DNA of 50,004 nt from an uncultured Flavobacteriales bacterium (GCA_937881575.1 CALGEI010000156.1:1-50004); one strand, 5' to 3'; positions 34,054-43,507 are shown, numbered from the stretch's first letter. The notes: generated by a model from the sequence alone, not told the origin. Numbers and translations are program-made.

Positions 34054-35771
34054 GGGTTCCAATTCAAATCGAAATCAATCCGCAGGCCCAAATTCAATCG
34101 CAAGCCATCTTCAGGGTAAAACCGAACATCTTGATTGCTAGAAGCATCGGTTGTTTCGAGCATGGCACGAATGATCACTTGCTGGCAATCCTGCCCCACT
34201 AAGTCCTGAGCCATTTCCCGGTCAAACACCCAATCAATGTTTCGAGCAGCAGGTACAGTCACCCGACCATAATTCGGGTCATTGGGTTGGCCCATGCTGC
34301 TTACTACACCTGGCTCAATCAGTCTCCATCCATTGGAATGGTCACCGATTGAATCCAATACTTCACCTTGGCCATTCAGGAAATAAGCCTGGACTCGAAC
34401 ACCGACAGGAAGTGTGTTTTCACATCGAAATCGGATGGTGACCGAATCCACATCTTGCCAATCCAAAGGAGGGTTCAACGCCTCCTCCAACGCTTCCGAA
34501 ATGGAGACATCGATTGTGTCTGTCCACTGTATTGCTGACGCCCATCCGTTCATAGGCAGTCGCATCTCCCCCTCCAGCGCAATGCGGCTTGTGGACAACA
34601 AGAAATTATCTGTAGTGCCCTCAGGGTTGATTGAAACCGCTCCACTCAATTGCATGCTATCCGGCATGGCATCAAGGATTTCACTCAACGTAGGCGTCGT
34701 TCCACTGTTGTCGATGACGTGCGTAGTTACAGCATCATCCCCTGGATTCAAGGCCGCTTCGATCACTGGAAATCCTGTCCAATCCGATCCGGATAAATAA
34801 GCAGCATTGCCTTCACTATAAAAGGCCAATTCATCCCATTGAATGCCTACAGGAATGCCACTTGAGTTGAGCATCCACAAATGAATCTGAGGGTCCGCAA
34901 AATGCACCAACCCTGTCGAAATCCCTTCCAAGACAGGAATGGGCTGCCCCATTTCGAATGACCAAGCGACCGATTCTGCGAATTCTCCAAACGCACCTTC
35001 CACTGCAGTTTCAGAGATAGAGACCTCCACTGCTAAGGCTTCACCCACATTGATCGGTGATCCATTTGACATCCACTCGACCTCCCAATCCATGGACACA
35101 ATCGGGTTGCTGGGATCCAAGAATAGCACAGTTCCGTCCACCAACGATAAGGATTGGCTCGCTGTCACAGGCAAAGTGCCTGTATAGTTCAAAGTTAGGA
35201 TGGTCTCGAGCGGCTCTCCATCCAATAGAATATTGGAAGCGACAAGCTTTGCCTCAAGATCCATTGGCAACTGAGACGAGACCTGAGTCACCCAATTCCC
35301 TGAGCCGATCCACAGGGAATCCACAGCAGACATTTCTATTAAGCCCCAATTCCACTGCGTTGACGTTTCATACGTACCGTTCACTCCCTCAGGAAGTGCC
35401 GAAAGCACATCAGCTGATGATTCATCCAATATCCAACTGAATGAAAAAGACTCCTGCAACGGCTCCAATGAAAGAGGTGCGGATGAGAATACATCAAACG
35501 GCTGCACATACTGGAGCATACCGTCCGACTCGTTGACCTCGATTTGCAAAGAATCCAAGAGGTCCCAATGGTCATTGAATGTCAATTCAATTTGTCCCAA
35601 TGGCAGACCCCAGGAAGGCTGGATATCACCAACAATGGGTGAATCTTCATTGATGTTGAATTCCTCTCGAATGCAAGAATTCAGGAATAAGATGAAGCCA
35701 GAGAACACAACCATTGTTGTCCATCCGGAGCGATTGTATCCATTTATTCCATGCAATTTCATACTCTCCAT
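34050..35771 (-). CDS. Large hypothetical lipoprotein
   Basis: 573 residues. A signal peptide with lipobox FLNSC (~33) indicates a lipidated envelope protein. The body is beta-rich, Ser/Trp/Asp-rich and lacks recognisable enzyme motifs; the segment IQPSWGLPLGQIELTFND after the lipobox is shared by Bacteroidota lipoproteins coded beside outer-membrane barrels. A start at 35762 (second ATG) is possible. Translation appears coupled to the downstream barrel gene. No function can be given. Confidence 0.85.
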   Translation of the reverse strand: MESMKLHGINGYNRSGWTTMVVFSGFILFLNSCIREEFNINEDSPIVGDIQPSWGLPLGQIELTFNDHWDLLDSLQIEVNESDGMLQYVQPFDVFSSAPLSLEPLQESFSFSWILDESSADVLSALPEGVNGTYETSTQWNWGLIEMSAVDSLWIGSGNWVTQVSSQLPMDLEAKLVASNILLDGEPLETILTLNYTGTLPVTASQSLSLVDGTVLFLDPSNPIVSMDWEVEWMSNGSPINVGEALAVEVSISETAVEGAFGEFAESVAWSFEMGQPIPVLEGISTGLVHFADPQIHLWMLNSSGIPVGIQWDELAFYSEGNAAYLSGSDWTGFPVIEAALNPGDDAVTTHVIDNSGTTPTLSEILDAMPDSMQLSGAVSINPEGTTDNFLLSTSRIALEGEMRLPMNGWASAIQWTDTIDVSISEALEEALNPPLDWQDVDSVTIRFRCENTLPVGVRVQAYFLNGQGEVLDSIGDHSNGWRLIEPGVVSSMGQPNDPNYGRVTVPAARNIDWVFDREMAQDLVGQDCQQVIIRAMLETTDASSNQDVRFYPEDGLRLNLGLRIDFDLNWNP

Positions 35772-35807
35772 ACGAGAATAAACACCTGCATGTTTCAGCA
35801 GATTCCA

Positions 35808-36269
35808 CTATTTCGAAGGCGCTCTCATTTCTTCATACATCGCGATCCACTCTTGAACTGTTAGACGGCTAACCAGTTCACCTATTAATTCGAATGGAAT
35901 TTGATCGGGCCGTTTGAATCTGATGCAGCTCTTGCCCATGTCCAATTTGGTCGACACCATTTCACCATGGGCTGAAACGAACCACTTCATGAGTTCAGGA
36001 CTTGCGTACAAGCCCATGTGATACAGGGCTACAAAATTTTTCTGGTTGGCCAGGTTGATGAATGGCAACGGCAACTTGGTATTGCAATGGTACCCAGCTG
36101 GATAAATCGAATGAGGCACCACAAAACCAACCATCCCATAAGACATCATGGGTTCAAATCCATCCGGAAGGTGTTTCTTGACCGTTTCATAAAGCTGATT
36201 AAAAGAAGCCCTGCGATCTTCTGGCACGTTCGATATGTAGTCTTCAATGGTATTGACTTCATCCTTCAT
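35808..36269 (-). CDS. DUF1801 / YdhG-like protein
   Basis: 153 residues matching the DUF1801 fold: IEDYISNVPEDRRASFNQL, PMMSYGMVGFVV, FINLANQKNFVALYHMGLY and GKSCIRFKRPDQIPFELIGE. Family members are small cytoplasmic alpha/beta proteins; some relatives were proposed to help iron handling. It is divergent from the M15 peptidase gene (31-bp spacer) and 36 bp upstream of the large lipoprotein gene on the same strand. Confidence 0.9.
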   Translation of the reverse strand: MKDEVNTIEDYISNVPEDRRASFNQLYETVKKHLPDGFEPMMSYGMVGFVVPHSIYPAGYHCNTKLPLPFINLANQKNFVALYHMGLYASPELMKWFVSAHGEMVSTKLDMGKSCIRFKRPDQIPFELIGELVSRLTVQEWIAMYEEMRAPSK

Positions 36270-36288
36270 GGCATTGCAAGTTTTGGAC

Positions 36289-36296
36289 GAAATTTA
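36289..36296 (+). promoter_or_regulatory. Possible -7-like element 4 nt before ATG 36301
   Basis: GAAATTTA keeps the TTT core of TAnnTTTG but differs at two positions; CAGC and ATG follow. The evidence is weak taken alone. Confidence 0.2.
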
Positions 36297-36300
36297 CAGC

Positions 36301-37038
36301 ATGCTGACAGATCTGCTGCGTTTGATGATTTTCCTCTTCTTGTACAACCTAGGTCTTCATGCCCAAGACCCTCAGACGAACATGCGCTATTCCGAGGAAG
36401 AACTCTTGGGTCAATTTGATGCCGCCAACCACCCGGACTTTTCACTCATTCCCGAGGCGTACACCAGGAAGACCTCGATCTATTTGCGCAATGGAGTTTT
36501 ATTGGCCTTTGAATCCATGTGGAGAGCGGCACAATCCGAAGGAATCAAATTGGAAGTAATCAGTGCTACAAGAAGCTTCTCGGCACAGCGTAGTATTTGG
36601 AATCGGAAATGGAATGCCCCGCGATTTATGGGCTTTCAAGCTGCCGACCGTGCACGAGAAATTTTGAGATATAGCTCCATGCCAGGGACGTCTCGACACC
36701 ATTGGGGCACTGACATTGACCTCAATTCCTTGGAGAACGAGTGGTTCGAAACGCCGCCGGGCTCGCATGTCTATTCCTGGCTATGTGCCAACGCGTCTAA
36801 ATATGGGTTTTATCAAGTGTACACCGACAAATCACTTGGCAGGACAGGTTATGAAGAAGAGCGCTGGCATTGGTCCTACCTGCCAGTCGCTGAGGTCATG
36901 TGGGAGCAGTTTTGCGAGGATTTCGATGATTCCTTGATGCAAGGCTTTGAAGGCGCCGAATGGGCTGACACCTTATCCATCATGCAAAATTACGTTCAAG
37001 GAATTGCCATACCAGATCTTCATCAACGCGCGCAATAA
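36301..37038 (+). CDS. M15-family (VanY-like) D-Ala-D-Ala carboxypeptidase
   Basis: 245 residues from ATG 36301, which opens with a short signal peptide (RLMIFLFLYNLGLHAQ). The zinc motif SRHHWGTDIDLN supplies His and Asp, and EERWHWSYLP supplies the catalytic Glu and third zinc ligand, as in VanY/VanX-type peptidases. ATRSFSAQRSIWNRKW is another family block. It should trim peptidoglycan stem peptides in the periplasm. An upstream ATG at 36247 would break the signal peptide. Confidence 0.92.
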   Translation: MLTDLLRLMIFLFLYNLGLHAQDPQTNMRYSEEELLGQFDAANHPDFSLIPEAYTRKTSIYLRNGVLLAFESMWRAAQSEGIKLEVISATRSFSAQRSIWNRKWNAPRFMGFQAADRAREILRYSSMPGTSRHHWGTDIDLNSLENEWFETPPGSHVYSWLCANASKYGFYQVYTDKSLGRTGYEEERWHWSYLPVAEVMWEQFCEDFDDSLMQGFEGAEWADTLSIMQNYVQGIAIPDLHQRAQ

Positions 37039-37081
37039 CCTCCAAACATTCGACTGAATCCAACCCTTGACATATCTTGAA

Positions 37082-37957
37082 TCAAGTTCGTGGCTGATTG
37101 GCCTTCACCAACCAACTCGCTTCCGGCTTTGCCACCAATCGTGCATTGTTGTAGGCCATTTCAGGCGTCAACAAATTGACGGGACCATAGACACGCGTAA
37201 CATCATTCCAACTGACCGCTAGGGCCACATTGGTGTCTTTCGAACCTACTCGAAGAGGCAACGAAAGCGCGGGGCATTTATCTTTTGCATGCCATGTAGG
37301 AACAGCCACCTTGTAATCCAGCGTCAATTGGTCCATTGACTGCTCAAGAGCCCGTTCGAATTCTCCACAAAGAACCCCCAATCCTGGGTCATCTTTTAAT
37401 ACCTGCACAGCAGCTTCCAAACTTTCAACATAGGCCTCTTTGCCTATATCGCGCAAATCAGGCAACTCGATTCGACCCTGAGTCGCCTCTGCTATCAAGA
37501 GACGCGGCACTCTGCTAATGTTAGAAAGAATTAGTTCCGGCCAATTGCAGTCAGGCGGGCCTACTCGTAAGTCATAAAATGCTTGTTCGCAACGAATCAG
37601 AAAACGAGGTCTTTCGGGGAGCTCATCAAATTGTGAGAGCACTTCACCGAGCCCGATGTTGGTTTCGGTGGTAAAGCCTCTGAAAAACCAATCCTGTGCA
37701 TCGTCACGCTCATTTCTCACGAAAATGGCATAAATCTGTTGCAATCGCTCGGTCTGCAAGCCCGTATGAAAAATACTCGCTTCACCATTCTCAGAATACA
37801 TCATCAAGCCATCGTCCATCACCTTATCGAACATGTGATTGAAGTAACTCTTCAGCATTCTTCCTCCTCGGCCCCAAAACTCAATTTGAGCCAATTGCTT
37901 TAAACGTTCAAGAGGCTCAGGGTAGTTTGGAACAAACGCAAAATCAAAGAGACGCAT
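37082..37957 (-). CDS. DUF3825-domain protein
   Basis: 291 residues. The pattern FHTGLQTERLQQIYAIFVRN, then W-F-F-R-G-F, then VPTWHAKDKCPALSLPLRVG and TPEMAYNNARLVAKPEASWL fits DUF3825, a domain of unknown function found alone or next to RNA- or nucleotide-binding modules. No signal peptide or membrane segment is seen, so it is cytoplasmic. It has its own near-consensus promoter. Confidence 0.82.
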   Translation of the reverse strand: MRLFDFAFVPNYPEPLERLKQLAQIEFWGRGGRMLKSYFNHMFDKVMDDGLMMYSENGEASIFHTGLQTERLQQIYAIFVRNERDDAQDWFFRGFTTETNIGLGEVLSQFDELPERPRFLIRCEQAFYDLRVGPPDCNWPELILSNISRVPRLLIAEATQGRIELPDLRDIGKEAYVESLEAAVQVLKDDPGLGVLCGEFERALEQSMDQLTLDYKVAVPTWHAKDKCPALSLPLRVGSKDTNVALAVSWNDVTRVYGPVNLLTPEMAYNNARLVAKPEASWLVKANQPRT

Positions 37958-37988
37958 TTATGCTAGCTAATTAAATGAGCAGTCACAT

Positions 37989-38018
37989 CAAAAATAAACG
38001 CTATTGTCTGTGAATCAA
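37989..38018 (-). promoter_or_regulatory. Promoter of DUF3825 gene
   Basis: On the minus strand, TTG (38016-38018), 19 nt, TATTTTTG (37989-37996), an exact -7 match. The start codon is about 31 nt further on. The region is strongly AT-rich. Confidence 0.65.
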
Positions 38019-38070
38019 CAATTCAAAGAGGAAATATTGAAAAAGTAATTTTAATAAACCAATATGAACA

Positions 38071-39312
38071 CTAATTGTTTTGAATCGGAATGCGCATGCA
38101 ACGGATTGACAAACCGAATGCCGCCCCTACATCCTCAGACGTGCTTTTCAAGTCGTCCAGCAAAATCCGAATGGCCTGGCCTTTTTTCTTCACAATCAAA
38201 TCGGATGCCCACCAAAATCCAGCTTCACCAAAATCTTCCAATTCTCCTGAAGAAGATCTACTTCCACCCAATATTGCAGAAAACCCACTTGTATTGTTTC
38301 CGTTCACCGCTTCAGACTTCAGCTTTCCACCAGCAAAACGCTCTCCACCTAGATCCCAAATTAATTCAGCCCAGTCCCCTCCACTGGGCACTTTCCATCC
38401 AGCTGGACACAGACCATAGGAAGAATGAGCAGCATGAAGGTTGTACAGATATCCGAACTCGCTTGATGCTCCAGGTTGATCATGTGCACTATATGCTCCA
38501 GTCGATGAGTCATTGTTTTTGGCAAATGACTTCCAATCCTGAGCACCGCCAACACGGGTGATCAACGCTCCATTGGCGTATTGGTCACTGCGCAAGTTTT
38601 CAGCAAACCAACAATCCTCTCCGATCCTCACCAAATCATAGGTTATACCTGCATGCTGTAAATGCCTGCAGTCAAATGCGCGCTCCACAGCACGTTGAAC
38701 TGAATCGGCCTTCAGCTCAGCCACAACCCGGTCTTCTTCCTCTTTTTGCTGTTGATTCGCCTCATGTGCTGCTCGCAATTCCAGTTGAGCAGGAGCATTG
38801 TTGATTTCCTCTAAAATTGTCGCCAATAGCTTAAAAATATCAGCATTCACTCCAGTAGCATTCCAGCGCTGCACACCTTCTTGGCAATCGACTAATTTAA
38901 GATTCACGACTTCCTTGGATTGAATGCACCCCACTGAACAAAACACGACACCTTGCGAACCCTGAATCCGCCCCGCATCAACGGCAGAGCTCTGAAAAAC
39001 GAGTCCTGACATGCCCAAGCGTTGTTCTTCAAGGACCATGTCCAAGTATTTCCGCTCCAAGATGGTATATTTCTGACCCAGCTGCATTTCTGCTAGCGTG
39101 ACGACCGACTCACTGGTGAGCTCACCACCTTCACAACCATCCGAATCACCCGGGATGATAAATATGCGTTCGATGTCAACCGCATCCGGATTCACTGTTA
39201 CCCGGATGTCTCCACTTTGCGCGTTCAACAATGGCACAAAAATTGAAACGAGCAATAGAGACCCGAATTGGGTTGTGTTTACGCGGAATATCCACAACAA
39301 TGAATGCAGCAT
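38071..39312 (-). CDS. CsgG-like / FISUMP-domain fusion protein
   Basis: 413 residues with an N-terminal signal (FGSLLLVSIFVPLLNAQS). Residues ~35-160 resemble CsgG/HfaB-like proteins (YTILERKYLDMVLEEQRLGMSG-type block, SSAVDAGRIQGSQGVVFCS). A charged Glu/Gln/Arg stretch (~175-215) is probably coiled coil. Residues ~215-413 form a FISUMP domain (ENLRSDQYANG, GYLYNLHAA, CPAGWKVPSGGDWAELI, FGLSIRCMR), common in surface lipoproteins of Bacteroidota and Fibrobacter. No lipobox is seen. Possibly an envelope binding or assembly protein. Confidence 0.82.
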   Translation of the reverse strand: MLHSLLWIFRVNTTQFGSLLLVSIFVPLLNAQSGDIRVTVNPDAVDIERIFIIPGDSDGCEGGELTSESVVTLAEMQLGQKYTILERKYLDMVLEEQRLGMSGLVFQSSAVDAGRIQGSQGVVFCSVGCIQSKEVVNLKLVDCQEGVQRWNATGVNADIFKLLATILEEINNAPAQLELRAAHEANQQQKEEEDRVVAELKADSVQRAVERAFDCRHLQHAGITYDLVRIGEDCWFAENLRSDQYANGALITRVGGAQDWKSFAKNNDSSTGAYSAHDQPGASSEFGYLYNLHAAHSSYGLCPAGWKVPSGGDWAELIWDLGGERFAGGKLKSEAVNGNNTSGFSAILGGSRSSSGELEDFGEAGFWWASDLIVKKKGQAIRILLDDLKSTSEDVGAAFGLSIRCMRIPIQNN

Positions 39313-39331
39313 GAAGTCTATTTTATTGCAT

Positions 39332-39357
39332 CAAAGTTAGCACTCGCCACAAAAGTA
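39332..39357 (-). promoter_or_regulatory. Two possible -7 elements upstream of CsgG-FISUMP gene
   Basis: TAACTTTG (39332-39339) and TACTTTTG (39350-39357) on the minus strand both match TAnnTTTG exactly, 18 nt apart. No TTG is found at the right distance for either, so which is used is unclear. Confidence 0.35.
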
Positions 39358-39429
39358 TTGTGCACTCCCATTGATGAATGAAAATCACACGCCGACTTTT
39401 ACGCCCTATTGGAGAGCGCATGGATACAA

Positions 39430-42400
39430 TCAATTCGGAATTTCCTCACACAAAGACCCATATATCTGCATCATTTCGAGCAAATCAGAAACAGTAATGT
39501 ATCCATCATTGTTTAAATCAGCCTGGCAATCATCTTCATAGTACTCTTCGCACCACGACACATAGTCGCAACCGCCGCCGCCGCCGCCGCCGCCCTCAAA
39601 TGCACAACTTCCATCGTCAATCAAAGCTGTAGGATCGTAATTCGGGAAAATGGGATAAGTACATCCGCAGGGCAATGGGGACTCATTCTCCTCAGAGTTC
39701 AACTCCAAATCGGTGCTGAATTCGCAATTGTCATTGGAAATGTTGACACCATAGATTCCATTGGGTAAAAACGTGAAGGCCATTGGATCCCCATTCGAAG
39801 GCTCAAATAAAGGGGCCATGGTCGAATCTTCTGGTGTCAGAGCGATCATCCATTCCCCTCCCGTATACCCTGGGGAATCGACATCGATCACCAGGGTCCC
39901 ATTGCTCACGTCACAATCAGGCTGTAATGCGAGCCATTCCGCACTTAAAAAGGTTACCACATTGACTGTATCTGAACTGTAGCATTCCGGAATTCCATCA
40001 TAAAATGCCTTCACGACATATTGCGTAACCAACGACGAATCGAGAATGGTTGTATTTTGAGACGTAGAGTCGAGGACAAATTCTCCGGGAGACCATTCCC
40101 ACTGAACATTCAAAAAGAAAGGATTGCAATCCAAAGTAAAGGCAAGCGGAGGATACGTTCCGTCAGAACACGACTGATTGCCGTCCATGACCACTCGGAA
40201 AGTTAAGCAGCCGGTGGGGTCTGTAGATGCCCATTCCATGTTCGAAAGATCACTCGTGTAAGTACCGAGGATTGGGTAGGTCGTATCAGGACCATCATGA
40301 ACGACCACATAATCGCCCAAACTATCCATCAAGGCTGTCTGGAATGCCAAGTGCATAAAACTTCCATCCCCTTGAATCGTAGGGCAAATTGTAAAGACTG
40401 TATCCACTTCATTTCCCAGACACCACTCACCACTGAAAGGCATCCCCGGGCATTCGGTGTATTCCGTATTCAGCAAATTTGCCGAAAGGTTTAAGATGGA
40501 AGAACAGGCATTCGGAGAAGGCCCACCTTCAACCATAAAGCCCAGGCCATCATTGATGATGATGATTCGGTTCCTGCTCGCAACGCAACCAAAAGCATCC
40601 ACTGCTGTGAAATTCACAACATGACTGCCTTCAGCAAATGGCTCATAGGTCGCATAGAATTCCAAAGAGTCTTCGCTGATCTCCGCAGAAGTCGCCAAGT
40701 TGTTCCAATTAAAACCACTTAGCTCCATATTGAGTTCCCCCGGATTGTCCAATCCAAACGCCGTTAGCTCATCGTTCTCAAACTGCAAGTTCCAACCGAA
40801 GAAATGTCCATCACCTAAAGAGTCTTGTGTCGCAATGTGCAGCGTCCATTCCCCATTCACAGGACAACTGCTCATTTCACACCAATCGTTGCAAGATGAA
40901 TATGACCCGGGATTGATGGTGCCACCGTCCAAGTAGAAATTGTCCGCATCATCCAAAACGTATACCCCTGTTGGACGCCAAGTATAAGAATAACCTATGC
41001 CCGCCGTGTCATTGCCCGCCCCAACAATCGGCTCACCCAAAAACGCATCATCCACATCCGAGACACCATTGCAGTCGTCTGTTCCATTGAACTCGTTCAC
41101 AAGCAAATTCAACTGACTGCCATTCGGACATTCGACCCAAATATCCAGCGCGCCGACATGGGCGTGCTCAAGTTGAGCCCTGACTTTTTTCAAGCCATCG
41201 CAATCACCCACCACGGCGGTATCTGAAAAATTCGATACTAAGATTGGAAACGAATACGTGGTGACCATCGAATCTGACAACTGTTCATCGCCCCCTTCGT
41301 AATATACCGTTTGTGTGAAAGGTGCCGCATTCACGTTGACTTCAGCCTCACCAATGCCACCAATGCAAATGGGTGAATCCACTTGGAAAATCACATTGGG
41401 TTTCGGCAAAACAGTCACCACGAATGGATCGGATACATCAAAACTTTCATACGGATCTCCCATCGTCAACGTCACGACATAGACCCCCGGTTCATCCCAA
41501 TCATGGCTGAGTGTGTCCGAAAAAGAATATTCGATCGTCCCGTCTCCCCAATTCCATTGATAAAATAGCACCGAATCACTTGTCGATGTGGACTGGGAAG
41601 GAGACCATAGCGTTTCACTCCCGAGGCAAATGTAAAAACCGGTTGAATCGGGACCTGACAGCGAACTGTCCAATGCTGTAATGATCGCCTCAACACTAAA
41701 GAGGGATTCAATCATGAGCTCATCCTGTTCCTCATTCCCACAAACGTCTTCCACCTCTACCGTCACCACATCAAACAACTCGGGAAAAAAAGCATAGGAC
41801 GTATCAAAACCCGCTTGAACCAATTCACCGTTGATGTACCAAGAAGAGGAATACATCCCAGCGAAACTCAAACCTCCTTGAATCTCCACATACGTGTTCA
41901 CACTATCGCCTGGCGCTATCTCCAGACTATCTGGTTGCAAATCCACTGACAAGGGGATAGAATCCAACAGGTTAATGGTATTCACTGCACTAACTGGTGC
42001 CAATCCACACGTATCCGAAACAGTCAAGATGCAACTCCAATTCTCAATCAAATTGATCGTCAAGTACGACTCAGAGGACGTGCTACATGACCAGCTATAA
42101 TCATAATCCCCATACCCTCCTGTCACCTCCGGCTCAACGATAATTTGAAGATTCGAGCATGCCACGCTGTTGAATCCGTCTATTTCAATAGGATCGGGGC
42201 CATCTGCGATTTCGTACGTTAAATACATGAAGCCATCCTGGCATGACTCAATGGAGGAAATGGTGGCGACGATTGACTCGGTTCCTTCGTCGAATGCATC
42301 GTCCAATGCAATCAAAGAAAAGTCCAAGGACAAAACTCCCGGCTCGAAAACAATGCTCTCGGCAAAGGGTGTCACTGAGCCATCGGACATGAGTTGTCCA

Positions 42401-43416
42401 AAATCCACTCCATTGACCGCGGTTCCATTCGAGAAATCCAATAACACCGTATAAATCTCATCTAAATTGGATTCAGACGGGCGAGAAAAAGTCCAATCCA
42501 AGCCACCACACCCTTCGAAAATCAATTGGTCCATGGGGTAAGCTGGAGCGAAGGACTCTGAAACCACAACGGGAACATTGGAGACAAAAGAGCCTTGCTC
42601 CAACATGACCACTGACTCCAAACCGGTATCCGTTCCATCAGCAATGGCGAGTTTGATGTGATATGTTTCTCCACATTGAACAGGATGGCCGGCGTGAAAA
42701 ACTTCGGTAAATCCGTTGATGCAAATTCCCTGATACGGTAAATTCGATACATAATATTCCGAATTGACTGCACTGTTTACAGAGGATACCGTAATGGGAA
42801 GGTTGGGGTCTGAATTGGGAATGCCCGCGATATTAATCGCTCCTCCCGGGAAGCCATTGGGACTCGCAAAAGGCCCTTCGATGCCCGGTCCACTCAAGAA
42901 GAAACCGAAGACGTCGTTGTAAGGTGTGTTGATCCACGCTTCATATTCATCCGATCCGAAGATGTAATCAAAACCAATTGAATCACCTGTGACGATGAAA
43001 TCAAATTCAAGAATGCTCACATCATGGATGCTCTCTACAGAAAAGTCCTGACCGATCAATGCCGGAACACTGTTTGCGATTTCAAGCAAATCGGGGTCAC
43101 TATTGGCATCTCCTAAGCAGTCTGTACATGTCGCAGATGAACAACTAATTCCTCTAGCATTCGCTGTACTCATAACCAGCGCTTCATCAAAAGCATATTC
43201 AGAGTCATCGCCATTCACCATTTGTCCCAACTGCATCATCCCTCCGGTATACGAAATGTTGTACGCTGAAACCCCGTCACCTAAAAACACATCATTGACG
43301 TATTCTTCGACAGTCAGTCCGTTTACAACATCCAACTGGGCAAAAGAAGATTGAACGAAGGAGACAGAGAGCACACACAAAAAGCCCCCAAACACCTGTG
43401 TTTGAAAATATCGCAT
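39430..43416 (-). CDS. Giant choice-of-anchor-L secreted protein
   Basis: 1328 residues with signal peptide (GGFLCVLSVSFVQSSFAQ). Residues ~30-285 are a choice-of-anchor L domain (DSIGFDYIFGSDEYEAWINT, YNDVFGFFLSGPG). A Calx-beta-like part follows (FSNGTAVNGVDFGQL), a PKD domain near 620 (YQWNWGDGTIEYSFSD), a proprotein-convertase P-like domain, then a CUB-like domain (DYVVVHDGPDTTYPILGTYT). The C-terminus has CTYPIFPNYDPTALIDDGSC, a Gly8 linker, a Cys-rich piece and DLNNDGYITVSDLLEMMQIY, a dockerin-like EF-hand. No typical T9SS sorting domain is present. It is likely surface-exposed; partners unknown. Confidence 0.92.
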   Translation of the reverse strand: MRYFQTQVFGGFLCVLSVSFVQSSFAQLDVVNGLTVEEYVNDVFLGDGVSAYNISYTGGMMQLGQMVNGDDSEYAFDEALVMSTANARGISCSSATCTDCLGDANSDPDLLEIANSVPALIGQDFSVESIHDVSILEFDFIVTGDSIGFDYIFGSDEYEAWINTPYNDVFGFFLSGPGIEGPFASPNGFPGGAINIAGIPNSDPNLPITVSSVNSAVNSEYYVSNLPYQGICINGFTEVFHAGHPVQCGETYHIKLAIADGTDTGLESVVMLEQGSFVSNVPVVVSESFAPAYPMDQLIFEGCGGLDWTFSRPSESNLDEIYTVLLDFSNGTAVNGVDFGQLMSDGSVTPFAESIVFEPGVLSLDFSLIALDDAFDEGTESIVATISSIESCQDGFMYLTYEIADGPDPIEIDGFNSVACSNLQIIVEPEVTGGYGDYDYSWSCSTSSESYLTINLIENWSCILTVSDTCGLAPVSAVNTINLLDSIPLSVDLQPDSLEIAPGDSVNTYVEIQGGLSFAGMYSSSWYINGELVQAGFDTSYAFFPELFDVVTVEVEDVCGNEEQDELMIESLFSVEAIITALDSSLSGPDSTGFYICLGSETLWSPSQSTSTSDSVLFYQWNWGDGTIEYSFSDTLSHDWDEPGVYVVTLTMGDPYESFDVSDPFVVTVLPKPNVIFQVDSPICIGGIGEAEVNVNAAPFTQTVYYEGGDEQLSDSMVTTYSFPILVSNFSDTAVVGDCDGLKKVRAQLEHAHVGALDIWVECPNGSQLNLLVNEFNGTDDCNGVSDVDDAFLGEPIVGAGNDTAGIGYSYTWRPTGVYVLDDADNFYLDGGTINPGSYSSCNDWCEMSSCPVNGEWTLHIATQDSLGDGHFFGWNLQFENDELTAFGLDNPGELNMELSGFNWNNLATSAEISEDSLEFYATYEPFAEGSHVVNFTAVDAFGCVASRNRIIIINDGLGFMVEGGPSPNACSSILNLSANLLNTEYTECPGMPFSGEWCLGNEVDTVFTICPTIQGDGSFMHLAFQTALMDSLGDYVVVHDGPDTTYPILGTYTSDLSNMEWASTDPTGCLTFRVVMDGNQSCSDGTYPPLAFTLDCNPFFLNVQWEWSPGEFVLDSTSQNTTILDSSLVTQYVVKAFYDGIPECYSSDTVNVVTFLSAEWLALQPDCDVSNGTLVIDVDSPGYTGGEWMIALTPEDSTMAPLFEPSNGDPMAFTFLPNGIYGVNISNDNCEFSTDLELNSEENESPLPCGCTYPIFPNYDPTALIDDGSCAFEGGGGGGGGCDYVSWCEEYYEDDCQADLNNDGYITVSDLLEMMQIYGSLCEEIPN
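39571..39594 (+). repeat. GGC trinucleotide tract coding for Gly8
   Basis: Seven GGC codons and one GGT (minus strand) in a row encode the linker before the dockerin-like end. Slippage in this tract would change linker length in whole residues without breaking the frame. Confidence 0.9.
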
Positions 43417-43507
43417 AAAACTGACAATCTGGTTAAGTTGTGAAGATAACCAAATGCAGATGAAAAAAAACTAAATGCCTGTAAATCAATCGAAACAAAA
43501 CAATCGA

